A stretch of 64,000 nt of DNA from Colius striatus. Taxonomy: Eukaryota > Chordata > Aves > Coliiformes > Coliidae. A program made the position numbers and the translations under genes. This document shows positions 1 to 14,412 of this stretch, piece by piece. Positions within the stretch are counted from its first letter, which is position 1, and the number at the start of each line of letters is the position of its first letter. Below the pieces are notes generated by a model. The model was given only the letters and a program-made list of their open reading frames with translations, did no database searches and was not told where the DNA came from. The DNA is taken from assembly GCF_028858725.1 (NCBI RefSeq), contig NC_084761.1:24644501-24708500 (forward strand). Reading direction: 5' to 3'.

Positions 1-3000
1 AAACAAACCAAGCCTCTAGAACTCATTAAAATGAGTTAAGCTCAGGGGAAGAGCAACTAAAGCTCCAGATTTTGAAAAGAACTCGGAAGCAATTGAATGG
101 AATGTTTTACACCATATAGGAACAGCCCTAGAATGTATCAAGCAAACAGAAATCAAAAAAGATACTTTTGTTCATAACTAAGTTTAAAAAAAAAGCAACA
201 GGAAAAATGTTTCCTTGTTTGGGTGTTTTTGTGAAAGTCTCTCAAGGTGATCCTTAGGAAATGTGAAGAAAAGTATCTTGCTAGCAGGTAGTGCAGTTTC
301 CCACAGGACTGCAGGGTATGACAGTGTTTATTAATGCCACTGCAATAGTAAGGATATATTTGCAGGAGGTTGGTAAAGATGTGTGGTTCTTGTAATAAGA
401 CTTCTGTCATTAAAAGAAGGCTGTAAGAAAGGGCTGATAAATTACACTTGATCAGAAGGTGCTGATAAGAAAAACATGAGTCAGGGAGCTGTGGTTTGTG
501 AACTGAATTTTACAAGAACGGCTTGGTGTCTGCATTTGCAAGCAATGCTCCAAGGAAGAGATGTTCTGCTTAAAACAGTGAAGTGTGACAGCAGCGTTTG
601 TTCTGTATGAGTTGGTGACCCAGGGCTAATGGCTCTCGCTTCCAGGAGCTGCGTGCTCTCCCTAGCTGCCCACTCAGAAGACAGTTCAGCTACAAGTTGT
701 GCTGGCTAAGGTCCATGGTCCATGGGGCCTAATGTCTCTACTTTTGAGATACACATGTGCATGCCCATATGCCAGGCATCTATCAAACCCATACCACAAC
801 ACAGAAACACAGCTGTTCTCCAAGCCAAGGCTGGATATGATCTCTTCTGGAAGTCTTTGCTGAGCTCAGATATACATCCCATGCTCAGTCAGAAAGGTGT
901 TTTGACACATTAGTGTTGAGTGACACCGCATTCCCTATGCCTGCAGGCATCTCTCCAACAGTGTCTCTCACCTGCTCTTGGCTCATCTTGGCTGCTCTCC
1001 TGACACTGCTCATGCTGGCAGCGACAGCTAGATCTGAGGGCAGCTCATGCTTCTGATGGGTGCTGTTTAGCAGTCAGGTTTTGTACCTTTCCAGAATGAA
1101 GCTTAAATTTCTGTTCACTGCAACAGAATGTAAAAGAAAATACCTACGTACTGCCGCCCTGCAGTCTTGGCAGCATGGCAGCAGTAGAAGGAGAGTGTTG
1201 CTGACAGCAGTTTGAATCCAGGTTATAAAAACAAAATTACCTGAGTGGTGGCTGTAAGAGGAGCTGTGATGACTGAGAAGAGACTATGCGTAAGGGGAAA
1301 ATAGAGAGAAAATATCTCATAGTTAAAAGCAGAGTGAAACAAGTTAATAACAAGTAAGGCTAAAGCATCACTGTCCTTGTTGCACAGTTGTTGTAGCCCA
1401 TATGGGCTTTTATCAGGAACAGTGAGTGATCACACATACCATATGTGCAGAGGCATCTAAGCTTAGTTAGCTGGTAGTTTGAACTACAGATTTCCTTACA
1501 GTTAGTGGTGTTAGTATGAGCCAAAGTGATATTAATTTTAATTAGAGCCAAATGAAGAAAAAAATTAATAATTTCCATTTGTTCCTCTAAAACCCCCAAA
1601 TTTCCATTTTGGCTCCACGTGGAAAGTCTTACATTAACTTTCCAGTGCATTTTTGTTTGTAGAAAGAGCAGGCAGTGGAAATGCCTATGTGTACAGGCAG
1701 AAGTATTCACTCTCTGCAGGTAGCTGTGATTATTCTGAAAGGAGAGTCTAAATTTGGTGGTTTTGAAACTGGAGAAGAGAATCAGCAACAAAAAATATGC
1801 GCAGGAGACCACTTGCACAATGCAAATTCAGAACAGCAAGCCTTTAAAGTGACATGAAGAATTCATGAGCTATTCATCATTTGAAGTATTTTAATTTAAA
1901 CCATCTGGTTGGTGATCTGTAATAATAATAATAAAAAACGCTAAATCCAGGTGTCTATTCGGTTCATTACAAACAGATAACAGAGTTGCATTCCAGTAGT
2001 GCCTTCCAGGTTTTGAAGTATCTATGAAGTGAGCTCTTAAAATTGAATCCTTATCTGGATCAAAATGAAATGCAGGGGCTACAGCATTTGCTTGGCTATA
2101 CAGGCATATGCTGCAATGCAGTCTGCAGTCCTTTGGCCTCACTAGGATGTGGCAAGAATGTTTCATGGCTTTTTCCTGACTGGCACATGCACTTTTTTTC
2201 ATATAGAAATCAGTGTACAAAGGGAAAGAGGAGAAGAGGCAGGGGATTTGCGCTGGCAGGAGTAGGGTGTATATAGGGCATGTCCCCAAAGTTGAGGAGC
2301 TCCTCTGAGCAGCCCCAGCCTCAGCACAGGCACCACTTCACTGACCTTCATTCCTTCCAACACAAGAACTAAGATCATGTGGGAGTGCTGCATTGTGATA
2401 GCCTCTTGGGTTTCCCCTCCTTATCACTATGCTGAATCCTGCAGATAATGCATTTTTCATTCAAGCTTATCTTCCAAAAAATGTAGCCAGGCTGGATTTT
2501 AGGAGAATGAGAGATGAAGAAGACACCATTCCCTGTTCTTTCTTCATATTAGTTTTAAAGTGTTTCTGAATAGAGATTTTAAGATTTTGGAAAGGTCTGA
2601 GTTTGAAGGTATTTATTTCCATTTTCTGTTGCTTGTCTAAAAGGCTGTGAGAACTCATTTTTCTTTGAGAGGGAGATATTGAAACCTAAGTTCACAAGCT
2701 TAATTTAAGCAGTGAAGATACACAAAGCCTTTCTATATTATCTTTACAGGGAATTTGGCCACTGCCTTTAGGCAAACTGTGAAAACATTTAAAATGAAAG
2801 CACTAGGATATACGTAAAGTAGGTCAGAGTCTTCCTCTCTTGTAAATTTAGGAGCCTTCTTTTCCTTGATAAAAACCCACTTGGCTCATTAGCTTTGCTT
2901 CTTCACTTAGGGCTGTTAGGCAGTGACTTGACAAAACTGGCTTTTAAAAAAGTGTGTGTGTGTGTGTGTGCATTTTTCATATCCATCTGCAATGTGTCAG

Positions 3001-5721
3001 ATGTTGAGGAGGAAGATACTGTTTTGAGAACAAACATTTGTTTGAAGCACATCTGTGCCCGAATGATTTCTTTCACTACTGAGGCTGTGCACTAATAGGA
3101 AGGAGTTTATTCTTATTATTAAAAAACATGAAAAAAAGAGATTAATCTTTTGTCTACATCAAAAAAACAACTTACAGTATAATTAGTATGTACATGCAGA
3201 AAAGGGAAACTAGCAAGATATGCTTGTTATCTTGCTGACTGGTTTAGAAACAGGAGTCAGTTTTTCTTTATTAGCTCATTCTCTCTATAGTCTCTTGAGT
3301 CAGAAGCTTTCTCTTAGGTATGAGAACACGGTGTCTGATACAGAAAGGCCTTGATCCTACTGGGGGTTGTGGAAAACTATCAGGGAAGAACTAAGTCTTG
3401 CCAAGCACAGTACAGAGAAGCAGCACAGTTGCTTTGAATTTTTGTGGTGTATTCCTGTTGAGGCATGCCCCTCATATCCCTGTACTGCTAGGCTGAGCAA
3501 TGTGAAAGATATTTTATTCAAGGTGAGCGAGTATCCCTGCAACCTCAGTCTGTCAGTTGATAGTCAATGTTACAACTGGAAAGATGATGCTCCAAGATGT
3601 GGGAACCAAACAAATGGGCATTACTTGCTGCAAGTGCTCTCCACAGCTGTGGTCCAGTCAGTAGTACCTGGAGCTAACCAGCTTCTTGATTCCCTTCTCA
3701 CTTATTCCATCTGATCTTTTTTGGTAAATTTTCTCATCCTTCTAGATTTTACAGTAATGATAATAGATCATTGCAAGCATGGATAAATTTATCCAAGGCT
3801 GTTTAAAGATATGAAAAGGATGCACTTCAAAGGCACGGAAATGGGACACAGTGCAGGGGAACAGGGGAAAAGGACATGCAGTCAAATTAAATTAGCCTTT
3901 CTTCTATGTGCAAACAGAGAAAATGACTTCTGGTTGCCTTTTCAGATGTTTTGCTATCATAACAAGGGAAAATACAAAATGGGATAGATCTCAGTTGAAA
4001 TGGAAAGTTTTGAGCGGAGGAAGGAGAAAGGTTGGGGGGAGGAGATGGCTGGGGATACATGCTGCAACATGTCACTCCTCTGCTTGGCAAAACCAGCTTA
4101 TAGAGACAGGGGGTTACCAATATCCAACCTACCATGTGCTTTAAATGCAATGAAAAATGTTTCAAACACAAGCATTCTTGCAAAGGATGTGGAGGTCAGC
4201 ATAGAATCCCAGTCTGCTGCAAGAACTAAATAAAAACACAATTTGTTAGGGAGCAGAAGCAATCATCAAGAGAAAGTAGACAGAAAGCCTGAAATAGGAC
4301 TGTCTCAATAGAGCTGTTACAGATCTTACTCTGAGATCAGACTGACAGAACAGCACAGTTTATTAGTTGGGATTATCAGCAGGGCTTGAAACCTGATATA
4401 AAACACAATCGAAATTGAGGTGTACACGCAAACATTAGTGTCTTTAATATCTTAAATCAATGTACCAAGCAAAAGTCAGGTAGCAGTCCAATTAAAAGAT
4501 TATTTGACATTTTTGTGAAATACCACCTGGACCTACAAATGTCTTCCCTTCCTCATCTCTATTCTGATTTCTTTCAGTTTGGCTTTCCTATTTTGTTACA
4601 GTCTTGTACATTGTTGGAGAATAGGGTTTTGGTATAGCATTAATATTTTTCTTATTTCTAGTTCATCCCCAGAGCTTTAATTTGTTCATTTTCATCAGCC
4701 TTCTTAATTGACTTATCTGTATTAGGATCAATGTGTGAAAGATTTAGGAAAAAAACAGACTGAGTGTTGTGAAAGAAATGTCTGCACCCTCTGTAGGGAA
4801 AAATGGAGTACATGCCTATTAGAGAAATGAAAGAATAGTTGAGAGTCTCATTGTCTGTAGAGATTGAAAGAATACCACAAAAGTTAACATGTTCAGGACT
4901 TGAGCTGGATGAATTCCATGATGTAACCCAAATATATAAAGAAAAGAGAGGTATAAGGACAGTCAAAAGTGCTACAAAACTCAGGTTATGAATGCTGGAG
5001 CTGTGTAAGACACTTAAACATTACACATGGGGTGGTATTTTCAAATTACGTTTTACATTCAACTGATGGGTGCCCACTGGAAAGGTATTTTGCCAAGAGC
5101 ACCAAAGAAGGAACTATCAGTACTTGAAAATCCAGGCCACTAATTCTGTGTCCACATGCCCAGCATGATATTTTAAGTAGATCTTTAGTCTTTTGCAGGA
5201 AAAGTATCTTTGCAGAAAATGGCATGTAAATTTGCATCTTCATAATATATAAATAGCTGCCAGATGTGCTATGTCAATGGTCTTCTAAGACTCAGGAGCC
5301 TATGATAGGGTCAAGAAGTTCCTCTCTTAATTTTTGATTCACCTGACCTTTCTCAGCATCTGGTGGCTAAGAGGTCTAGAGCACATTCATATGCTGAAAA
5401 AAAATTACTTGTTGGGAACTTACCTCCTGCTACCCATGTTTGAGGTTCCCTACCTCTTGTGCTGGAAGAGAGAGCAATTATCCCACCATTTATGATTTTG
5501 CAGGCTATTTTATCTCCCCCCCTTACCTTTCCACCAGCCTGAAGGTTCAGTCTATTTAACTGCTACAAAGATTGAAACTATTCCATATTTTTGATCTGCT
5601 TTCTTTGAACCTTTTTGAAGTCTGCCCTGGGGGAAGGTGGGTGGAGGTATGGGACTGACAGGAGAAAGAGGATTGACCAAAGCGGTAGCATTCAAAATGT
5701 GGGTGTGAAGGGCTACAGTAT
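1..5721. other. intergenic, no gene recognised
   Basis: A/T-rich sequence with only short ORFs, none of which resembles a known protein or shows a plausible exon chain. It contains a (GT)n microsatellite (2952-2970), an AAT-type short run near 1921-1935 and a short Cys-rich ORF near 4107-4229, which is discussed as a finding. Nothing else is supportable. Confidence 0.6.
2952..2970. repeat. (GT)n microsatellite
   Basis: Pure alternating GT for about 19 bases, read directly from the sequence. It sits in intergenic DNA and is likely length-polymorphic. Confidence 0.9.
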
Positions 5722-5935
5722 GTAATCATATAATCATTTTGATTGGAAAAGACCTTTAAGATCATTGAGTCCAACTACTAATCTCACACTGCTGAGCCCA
5801 CCATTAAACCATGACCCTCAGGACCTCATCTACGTGGCTTTTAAATATCTTTAGGATGGAGACTCCATAACCTGCCTGGGCAACCTGTTCCAGTGTCCAG
5901 TAATAATGATCTCAGCTTTGTTCTTTATCCCTTCT
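5722..5935 (-). mobile_element. CR1 LINE fragment (old)
   Basis: The plus strand reads as the reverse complement of a CR1 3' end: degraded ATAATCATTTTGATTGGAAA, then GACCTTTAAGATCATTGAGT, then TCCAAC, and later a GGAGACTCCATAACCTGCCT segment. The terminal octamer repeats are decayed and the copy is short, so it is a 5'-truncated, diverged element with no coding capacity. It appears to belong to a different and older subfamily than the copies at 19.8 and 53.6 kb. Confidence 0.8.
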
Positions 5936-8900
5936 CTAATAATTTTCACAGAATAACACAGAATCTCAGTGCCCTGTGACAGACAGAATTACTATTCTGT
6001 CTGCTGTTCTAAGCATTGACCTGATTCTTTCATTTATCAATAGTAAATCCAAAATCCTATTCCCAACTTTATTAATTAGCCTATAGCCCATAATTTCATA
6101 TATAAATTTATGAATCATTGCAGCGTTTTTAGTTACAAATTTTTATCTGCCATCTTACTGCCTCACCACTAAGCCTGATAAGGTCTTCTGTTGTGCCATG
6201 AATAGAACCTTGAAGCTACCTCCTCCCTTCTCTTGCTCCTGCCACGTGTAGGCAGCTCAGAGTAGCTGGGACACAGCTTCTTTCTTGTGACAAAGCTATG
6301 GGTGACCATTTACATCCTTCAAGCTGTGTTTCCCTGCTTGATATTTCATCTCTCTGTATCTTTACCTTGTCTAGACAGCTATCACAAATAATTGTAGGCA
6401 AAATAAAACTTGCAACCAAAACTTTCCCTGCATAAATTAACGGGGGAAAAAAAGTGAGAGGATCTTTATGGCCTTGTTGCCATGCACTGTTACAGGAGTC
6501 AGAACCACAGCTTTGTTTAGACCTTGACACTGCAATCTGCAAACCAGTAAAATAATTCTACTGTGATGTGACATAAATTACTGCAGATCAGTTCTCATTT
6601 ATGTTTTATTTCTCTTTTGATTGCTATTTCTGATTGAAACAACAGATCCCTCCCCTAGTCTCCAAAATGGAACTTTTAAAAAGGATTTTACATTGTTTGG
6701 TGACAGTAACCAGAGACATAAAGGAAGAATACTTAAATGATGATTTTTCTTTTATAGATAAAACTCATTGTCTTGCCACTTCTCCCCCCCACCCTCTGCC
6801 CCGCTTCTTGTATCAGAATCATTGACATTTAGGACAGAAAGCATATCTGACTATACAAAGCATTTCCTAGTCAGTTGTCTATATTGAAATGATAAACTTC
6901 CTAATTAGGTTATTCCATTCCATCTCTTTTTATGGCTCCCTTGTCTGTAGTATTTCTAAGAATAGTTCTTGTCTTGCTGTGATGTACTTATTAATATGCT
7001 TCCACAACCTAAATGACATAATTAGTTGCATTTTTATCTCAAAGGTTCAATTAAAAAGTAATCTAGTAAGAGGTGGGATTCCAAATTACTGAGTACAGGA
7101 AAGACACCTATTCTGTGCTCACTGTCTTTCATCTCAGAAGTAATTCAGTTGTTTTTCTTTCCACCAAATAAAATATAGCTTTTTATTCCTGTGGAGGAAG
7201 GAGAGAGGTAGTATAGACCTGTGGAGACCATATGTAATTATGTCTATTTTTACCTCCACTTCTCTTTAAAGATACAATTAAATTTGTAGTGCACTCACAT
7301 TGTAGATACTGTACACTTTGTCTTGTAGACAAGACAGAAAAAGGCATTTTATTCACTGCTTATTATATTTGAAAAATATTATTTTTTCTATTTCAGGTTC
7401 ATTGATTCAGCCTTTATGAGTACTTTAGGAGTAAAATGAGATAAATTTACATTTTATTTCTTACAAATGTTTCCCTTTGGAAACTTGTAAATAGGTACCA
7501 CTACCGTTATAAAATGTCAGAACATTTTGACAGATGTAAATCTGTAGTTTAATATTCATAACATAAAAGCACTTAAAACTCCAGATGTAATTTCCAAGGA
7601 TAATCTTTGTGAATAGTGTGAGGGGTTTATTAGTCATCTGCTTTTCTTCTAGTGAAGGATTCACAATAGTTATTGTAAAATTGAGCTTTCAAAGTTAGAC
7701 AATGTTCCATTAATGCTTGTAAATGAATTGCGCTAAAGAAAGAAAAGTAATGGCAGGAGCATTTCCTGCAGAAATTTGGCCAGCCTCTCCACTGGAGCAG
7801 TGGTAGTACTAGAGGATTTTGTCTTGCATACATGGGAAACTCCCCACATGAAAAAGTATTTTATAGCCACCAAGTCTTTGCTTCTCATGTAGGTGGCAGC
7901 TTGAAGAAGAATGAAGCCATTAATGAACCAGGACATTGAGCAATAATTTCATGTTCAGTCCTACCAAGTAGGAGTGCATACATCTTGATAGATGCAGCAT
8001 TCCTGTCTCCCACAGATAGCCAGCTTTGGGCAGGCACAGCAAATACTCCAGAGTAGGAGAGATTCAGACATGTCAGTGGGGCCATGGAAACCAGAGAGAT
8101 TTCTCACAGAAGTAGGTGCTTGCAATATGGGCTCATTAGTTATACCACAATGAGGGAGGCAAGCAACATGATCTCTCTGCTATGGGTGTCTTATTAATCA
8201 TCCCCATCATAACCAATGGAGAGTTATTTTATTTATGTACTTGAATTTATTTATAAGATGCATATTGCACAATATTTAGAAAGTAGTGTTTTAAATGATA
8301 TTTGCTTCTGGGTGATCATATTTCCTATGGATTTAATGCAAATGTAAGAATAATGCTAAGTTCTGAAAAGTTTTGGTGGTGGTTTTTTTTTTTTAAATAA
8401 TTATTAAAATATAGCCACTTTTTGGATCAAACTTGTGCTCAGGTATTAGGATACCATATCTATGGTCAAATCCTGAAAAGTCTTGTGATTATTCCCTGTT
8501 TTGCCCAGGAGGCTGGACTCGCCACGGATGCCAATGTAGTAAACGCCATTACATGTGGGCTATATCCATGAGGATGGACTTAATCCCTAGCATTATTTTA
8601 TATGGGTAGCTGCAGCTCAGTGTGGAGATATAGTTAGTTATAGTTTTTTCAAAACACTGTAAGATCACCAAGTAGAGTTTGGAAGAGTCATTTGTAAAGT
8701 CTGAAAAAAGCGAATCCCTTCAGTGAAAAGACAAGGGCAGAAATCTAAAATGTTTCTTTTTCTAAATCTCTAATCTAAAATGTAGGGGTTTTTTTTTTTT
8801 CATTTCTTTTGAAATGAATTGGTTTTCCTCACTCATATTTTTTTCCAGGAAGATACAAAACCAACAACTTAACTCTTTTAGTCCTTTCAATTTGACATAT

Positions 8901-10677
8901 TATTAGGTGGCCACTAGCTGAGGGTACACACCTGCCAAAGTCTCATCTATATCTCTGCATTATACCCAGATCACTCCTTTTGAGGCATGAAATGGATTTG
9001 TAGCATTTCTGATAAAAATGCTGGTGTTGAAGAACCTTATTTTCTAAAGAAAAAAATATTAATCTATCCACAGCTTTTCACAGAAAACATTTTTATTCAA
9101 TATTGGTCTATCTCTATGTGATTCCTATTTTCATGAAAGAAGTCTTGGACCATCCAGTTTCTACTTCTGTTAAACATTGGTTTGAGAGTGTGCATAGAGT
9201 AGTTCCCGGGCCTCCTTCCAAATCATATAAACTTTTTCTTTAAAAGATCTGAAAATGGGCATAATTTGAGATCACAAGATATTTTCCCCATTAAAATGTT
9301 CCCAAGATTAGATCATGATTTGGCAAAAGAAACAGAATTTAAACCATTGGCTTTTTTTATAGGGAATTCATTACAGATAGATTTCAGATTGGGGCACAGT
9401 TCACTGGTTAGAGTGACAGCCTTCAGGCTTGGCTCTTTTGTTATATGGGAATGCACACACTGTCAATAGAGAGTTTATGGGATTTGTAGAGAATTTAATA
9501 CTTTTATCCTCTTCTCTTAAAGTGAGATGATAAAATATGGGAAGAAATTTAATGAACAAGATATTTCTAACATCCCACCTCACCTCCTGACTTAGCTTTT
9601 GTAATTGTTGGCCCTGTGTTTTTATCCACCCTTTGTTTGCTTACCCAGCTGTCCTCTCTGAACCTGCAGGCACTGATTCTGCAGTCAGATTAGCATCATC
9701 CCTCCTCTTACTTAGCACTACCAATTTTATCCCAGGAACCCTAAAAGTTTGTGTGCAACAGCGAGTCAGTTCTTGACATACCAGTCTCTTAACTATATTT
9801 ACATTTTATAATGTATACATTTGTTTACATAAATTCACATATACACTTTTATATATTTGCATATACATTTGTGTGCTCAAGTAGCAAAATGTTTTTGTTA
9901 TTTTTTCAAGCTGCATATGTGTCACTTTCAAACTGCAGATCACATGCCAGCCTGAATACCGTGACAGTTTCACAGACATGCTCTCCTGCTTTATAGAGGT
10001 GTATTACTATTAACCCTTATTATAGAAATATTAAGAAAAGCAGTAACATAAAAACTATAACTGGCAGTATCCAAACAGAAGTATAGTAACTATAAAGAAA
10101 GTGTTTGAAATTTCTATTGCAGTAGGCATATTGTAACAAATTCTTTTGGGGACATAAACTGATTTCTAGGATTAAAAACTTCAGAAATTTAGAGTCTATG
10201 ATTGCCATCACTGCATGACTATAGAAACAGACTGGCAATGTAGATGACTAGAACTTTGCATACAACTTATTCCTTCCACATCTATGTAAAGTTCACCATC
10301 AAAAACAATGTATCGAAACCCAACAGTCTGTCCACCAAACAGCAATCACCTCAGCTGACAGAAAGAGAGAGAATTCAGCTGCTTTCAGAAAGCCAGCTCT
10401 TCGGCATAAAGAAAATGAAGATTTATGCTCTACCTAAAGTCTGTGCTATTTATTCCTAATGCAGTGAGAAAATAGTCTTAAGTGTTTCATCTAAACAAGA
10501 GCTGGTGGTCATTTCGTCAAAGAGGACTACACCCATACAAAAAATGAAACAAAGCAACAACACTTCCTTTTGTAAGATTCAAACCCATCAGCATTAATTT
10601 TCTATTTTTGTATTTTATAGTGTCTTTCCATTTGTATCCATGAATAAGGTAATAAAAGTAAATAATAAAAACATGAT
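5936..10677. other. intergenic, no gene recognised
   Basis: A/T-rich DNA with scattered short homopolymer runs (for example T runs near 8386 and 8789). ORFs are at most about 108 codons and lack family resemblance or splice context. No repeat family recognised. Confidence 0.55.
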
Positions 10678-11245
10678 ACACAGAATCACAGAATCTTAAG
10701 GGCTGGATCTTGAAAGATCATCTAGTCCAACCCCCCTGCCAGAGAGGACCTCTTAGAGAAGGTCACACAGGATCTCGGCCAGGTGGGTTTTGAATGTCTT
10801 CATAGAAGGAGACTCCAGTGCTCCATCACCCTCACAGTGAGGAAGCTTTTCCCTTATGTTTCTTTGGAACCTCTTATGTTCCAGCCTAAACCCATTGCTC
10901 CTTGGCCTATCATTGGATATCATTGAGAACAGCCTGGCTCCATCCTCCTGACATCCGCCCTTTACATATTTGTAAACATTAATGAAGTCACTCCTCAGTC
11001 TCCTCCAAGCTAAAGAGCCCCAGCTCCCTCAGCCTTTCATCAGAAGGGAGATGCTCCACTCCATCATCTTGGTGGTCCTGCATTGAACTCTTTCCAGCAG
11101 CTCCCTGTCCTTCTTGAACTGAGGGGCCCAGAACGGGCACAATGTTTCAGATGTGGTCTCACGAGGGCAGAGCAGAGGAGTAAGAGAACCGCTGTTGGCC
11201 TACTGCCCACACCCCTTCTAATACACATCAGGATGCCATTGGCCA
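10678..11245 (-). mobile_element. CR1 LINE fragment
   Basis: Starts on the plus strand with CAGAATCACAGAATC (reverse complement of the CR1 terminal repeats), then ATCATCTAGTCCAACC, and continues through the segment encoding the C-terminal end of the CR1 ORF2 reverse-transcriptase protein, ending near GGATGCCATTGGCC. On the minus strand a short ORF still reads ALVRPHLKHCARSG, the motif seen as ALVRPHLE.C in the better copies at 20.2 and 54.1 kb. Frameshifts break the frame, so it is inactive. It is 5'-truncated as usual for CR1. Confidence 0.92.
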
Positions 11246-14200
11246 AAGTATCACAATAAAATGAAAGCCAGCAAGACACAACACTAGGGAGCAAGCCATG
11301 TAAGGCCCACAACGGGAACTAACAGAACGAGCTCTGTCTTTGTTGGCATTTGTTTACTCCAATGTCCTAACAAAGTCCCATGTATAAAGAAAGGACGAGC
11401 TTATGGCTAGCTCTGCAAGACCTAATGGCATTGTAGATGCACTCTGAAGAGTTTCAAGCCAAGGCAGACAGAAACCATAGCAGTGATTTATGAGTATGCT
11501 GCAGCAGAACTTCAATATGGACTGGCATGATTACTTTGTCAGGGGTTACTCAGCAGAGTTACTTTGTCATCATAAAATATTCCAATTTTATTTCTAAGGA
11601 CAAGCAGTTCAGACAAAACAGGACCTACCTTTCTGAGGAATACTTTAAAAAAAATTCTTCTCTTTCAAGGTAGAGAAAAAACCTGCTAATTCTGGAAAAA
11701 TATCTGCAACATTTGAATTTTGAACTCTCTATTCAACCTTTCAAACACCTTCTCAAAACATCATAGAAGATCTGCTGCAGCTCGTATCAAAAGATAACAT
11801 GCTTTGCTGAAAAAGATATTGATTTTTTTCTTAATATTTTGAAATGAAAGTTCAAAAAACCTCTGGCAGTACATGGAAAAAAGGACTATATCTTATTCAG
11901 TTGATGAAAAGATACATGTTTTCCGGACTTGCTTTATGGATTACTTATTTCTGATACAACATATTCAATTTTGGTTCTTAAAGGTGATCTCTCACCTTCC
12001 CCAAGCCAACAGGCCTTTCCGAATTATAAAAAAACTTGTCTTAAAAAAACCTTTCTTTGGTTGGGTTCTGAGCCTTGTCTGCGGTGTGTTGGCAAAGAAT
12101 GGAGAGCATGCATTCACAGTGGAACTTCATAAAAAACATCAATGAGAAGCCAGTAGCTGCTTTGAAGTCATTGAATGGCAGTGACTGAAATGGGCATGGC
12201 TAGACATCCAGTTTTTTAAAAAGGATTTTGCCTATCATTCTGAGTGACCTATAAACTAGAAGAAATCATTTAATCCAGCCCTGATGGATTGTGATTATTC
12301 TAAGCATGCTGTCTTTGAATTCGTTCATGGAAATGTAATAAAATTTAAGGCTTTGTCAAGAAAAAAGGAGAGAATACGAGTTTAGAGTGCTGAAGGTCAC
12401 TGCAACAGCTTACCATCTAGGAAAGTGAGAATGTTTCCTGCAAACAAGGTCATTTGAATAACCATTCATTAAATCTATTAAAGTTTAACTAGTCAGCCTC
12501 TGTGTACTGCTATGCTGTGGGACACTTCATAGCAACAGTACTTGAAATACTTACTTACTTATTGTTTCCTTAGTCTTAATAATGAAATACCCAAGATTCC
12601 ATTTGCATTTCCCTTCTGTTAAACAAAGCACATTCATTTGTACAGTTAAATGGGACACGTTTTTCTGTTGTGAGCTACCAAAGATTTCAGCTATTTTTAT
12701 ATGGAGTTTATGTCAGAGTCAAAATTTATGTTGTTATAGATTTGCTTGTAGTTTCTTCAGTGAAAGTTGCTTTCTGTCTCATAATCCAAAAGTCTATATC
12801 AAAGAACAGTTGATAGAAGACTGAGTTTGCTCACTAAAGGGTGTATTCTTTGCAGAGCATACACTTAAGCAGGTACTGGAATGTGGGGTCATGTTTCTAA
12901 ATACAGATGTTAGTGTGTTAGATATCAAAATAGACTTGGCCTAATTTATAGTGTTGTAAAGACCTGCAGCTTCATTGAGGTGAACAGTTAAACCCTCACA
13001 GTTTAACCCTGACATCACCGACCTTTGTAGTGAAAGGCTCAAGCTATCAACTGTTGAAGATGAAACAATAGTTAGTATAAAACAAATTGATAAGAGACAC
13101 AATGAAAGCAACAAGTCTAGTATACAGGCGCACACCCCTCTTCTACTCTACGTGGCAGAGACCACGAATACAACCTCATCAGATACAGCAACATCCCCTT
13201 AGTGTGAAGCTATGGCACCATCTACAGGTGAGATTTCTCTCCAAACCACTTGTCCCAGTTTCCACTTCTCTCCAAGGTTTACATCCTACACAGCAACATC
13301 CCCAGTCCCTTGCTTCATCACCACCCCACTCTCCATGATGTGCTGCCTGAGAGGCAAGGTTGTCTTTCTTCCTGCTCTGCAGGACTCTGGTCACTTTTGA
13401 CATCCTTTCCTTAAAACTGGCGTGACTCACTGCCTGCCTATACTCTAGGTGCACTATGTGGTACACGAGTCCATGCTTGGGTCTACTTGGTCCTTCAGGC
13501 AGGACCTGCTGCTCGAGGGCAGGACCTCTATACTTGGAGGCCAGAGGAGAGAAAAGAGCATGTTCCTCCTGGTAAAGCTCCCCAGTGCATTCATGCTGAA
13601 AGACAAGCTCTTTCTGAAAGTTTTTTCCCCTTTGCAGGCCTCTGGCATGGTGATATGTCTCTTTCTCACAGCAGGACAGCTGGGGATATGGACACATCAC
13701 AGCCTGATATAGCCACACAAGCTGCCAGTGGCAACAGTTAGATCCAGGGGCCACAGCCCTGCAAGTTTGTTCTTTCCATTCCTTGATGCTCACAACAGGG
13801 GTAATGCTGGCCTTCTTATCTTTCAAGTGGGGTGGAGCAGCAGAGAGGGAATGTGCTTAAGCCCTGCAGTGCTGTCAAATGTGGATACTGCTGTGGTCTC
13901 CCACAAAACCGTGGCAGATCAGAGCCAGAGGCAAAACCTCTGGCTTGACCTGCTTGGCAGGTGTCTCTGCACTCTGCAGCAGCCTGTTTCTACCTGTGAT
14001 CAGTGAGGTGCCCTGGCAGGGGAACTCCCACCACTGCTAAGATCCCTCACCTTGTCACTGCTCTGACAGCAGCGCAGGCAGAAGATGCTGCATGGGCTGG
14101 AAAAGCTTATGGACACCACCTTCCCCTTATTTTTTCTGTCGTTTTTTGGCAGTTTTGAAGCATGCCAGAGAAGGCACCTGGATTCAAGGCAGTCCCTGCT

Positions 14201-14279
14201 CGGGGCGTGGGCTTGTTTGCTAGGCTTCACCGTTCATCTTCAGGCTTTCACAGAACAGCCATCTCGTCTGCAGTCAGAC
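11246..14279. other. intergenic, upstream of RPL7L1
   Basis: The first part (to about 12950) is A/T-rich and without recognisable content. From about 13100 to 14080 the base composition is visibly more G/C-rich, and a 215-codon open frame runs on the minus strand (13179-13826). Overlapping plus-strand frames are also open. I recognise no domain in any of them and treat them as chance ORFs in non-coding DNA. A 14-base word, ACAGCAACATCCCC, occurs twice (near 13184 and 13288). Confidence 0.5.
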
Positions 14280-14412
14280 AGCGACTCGTCCTTCCCCTTC
14301 GCGGGCTCTACACGCCCCCGTGCCCTCCAGGTTCGTCGGCAGTAGAAGCCAAATGACAAGTAAGGAGGGCGGTGAGGCGGGGCTCAGGTCGGGCGGCCGT
14401 GACAGCGCCCCG

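Noticed and set aside
3367-3714. 115-codon plus-strand ORF
   Set aside because: No recognised domain, no promoter or splice context, and length within chance expectation for 64 kb read in six frames.
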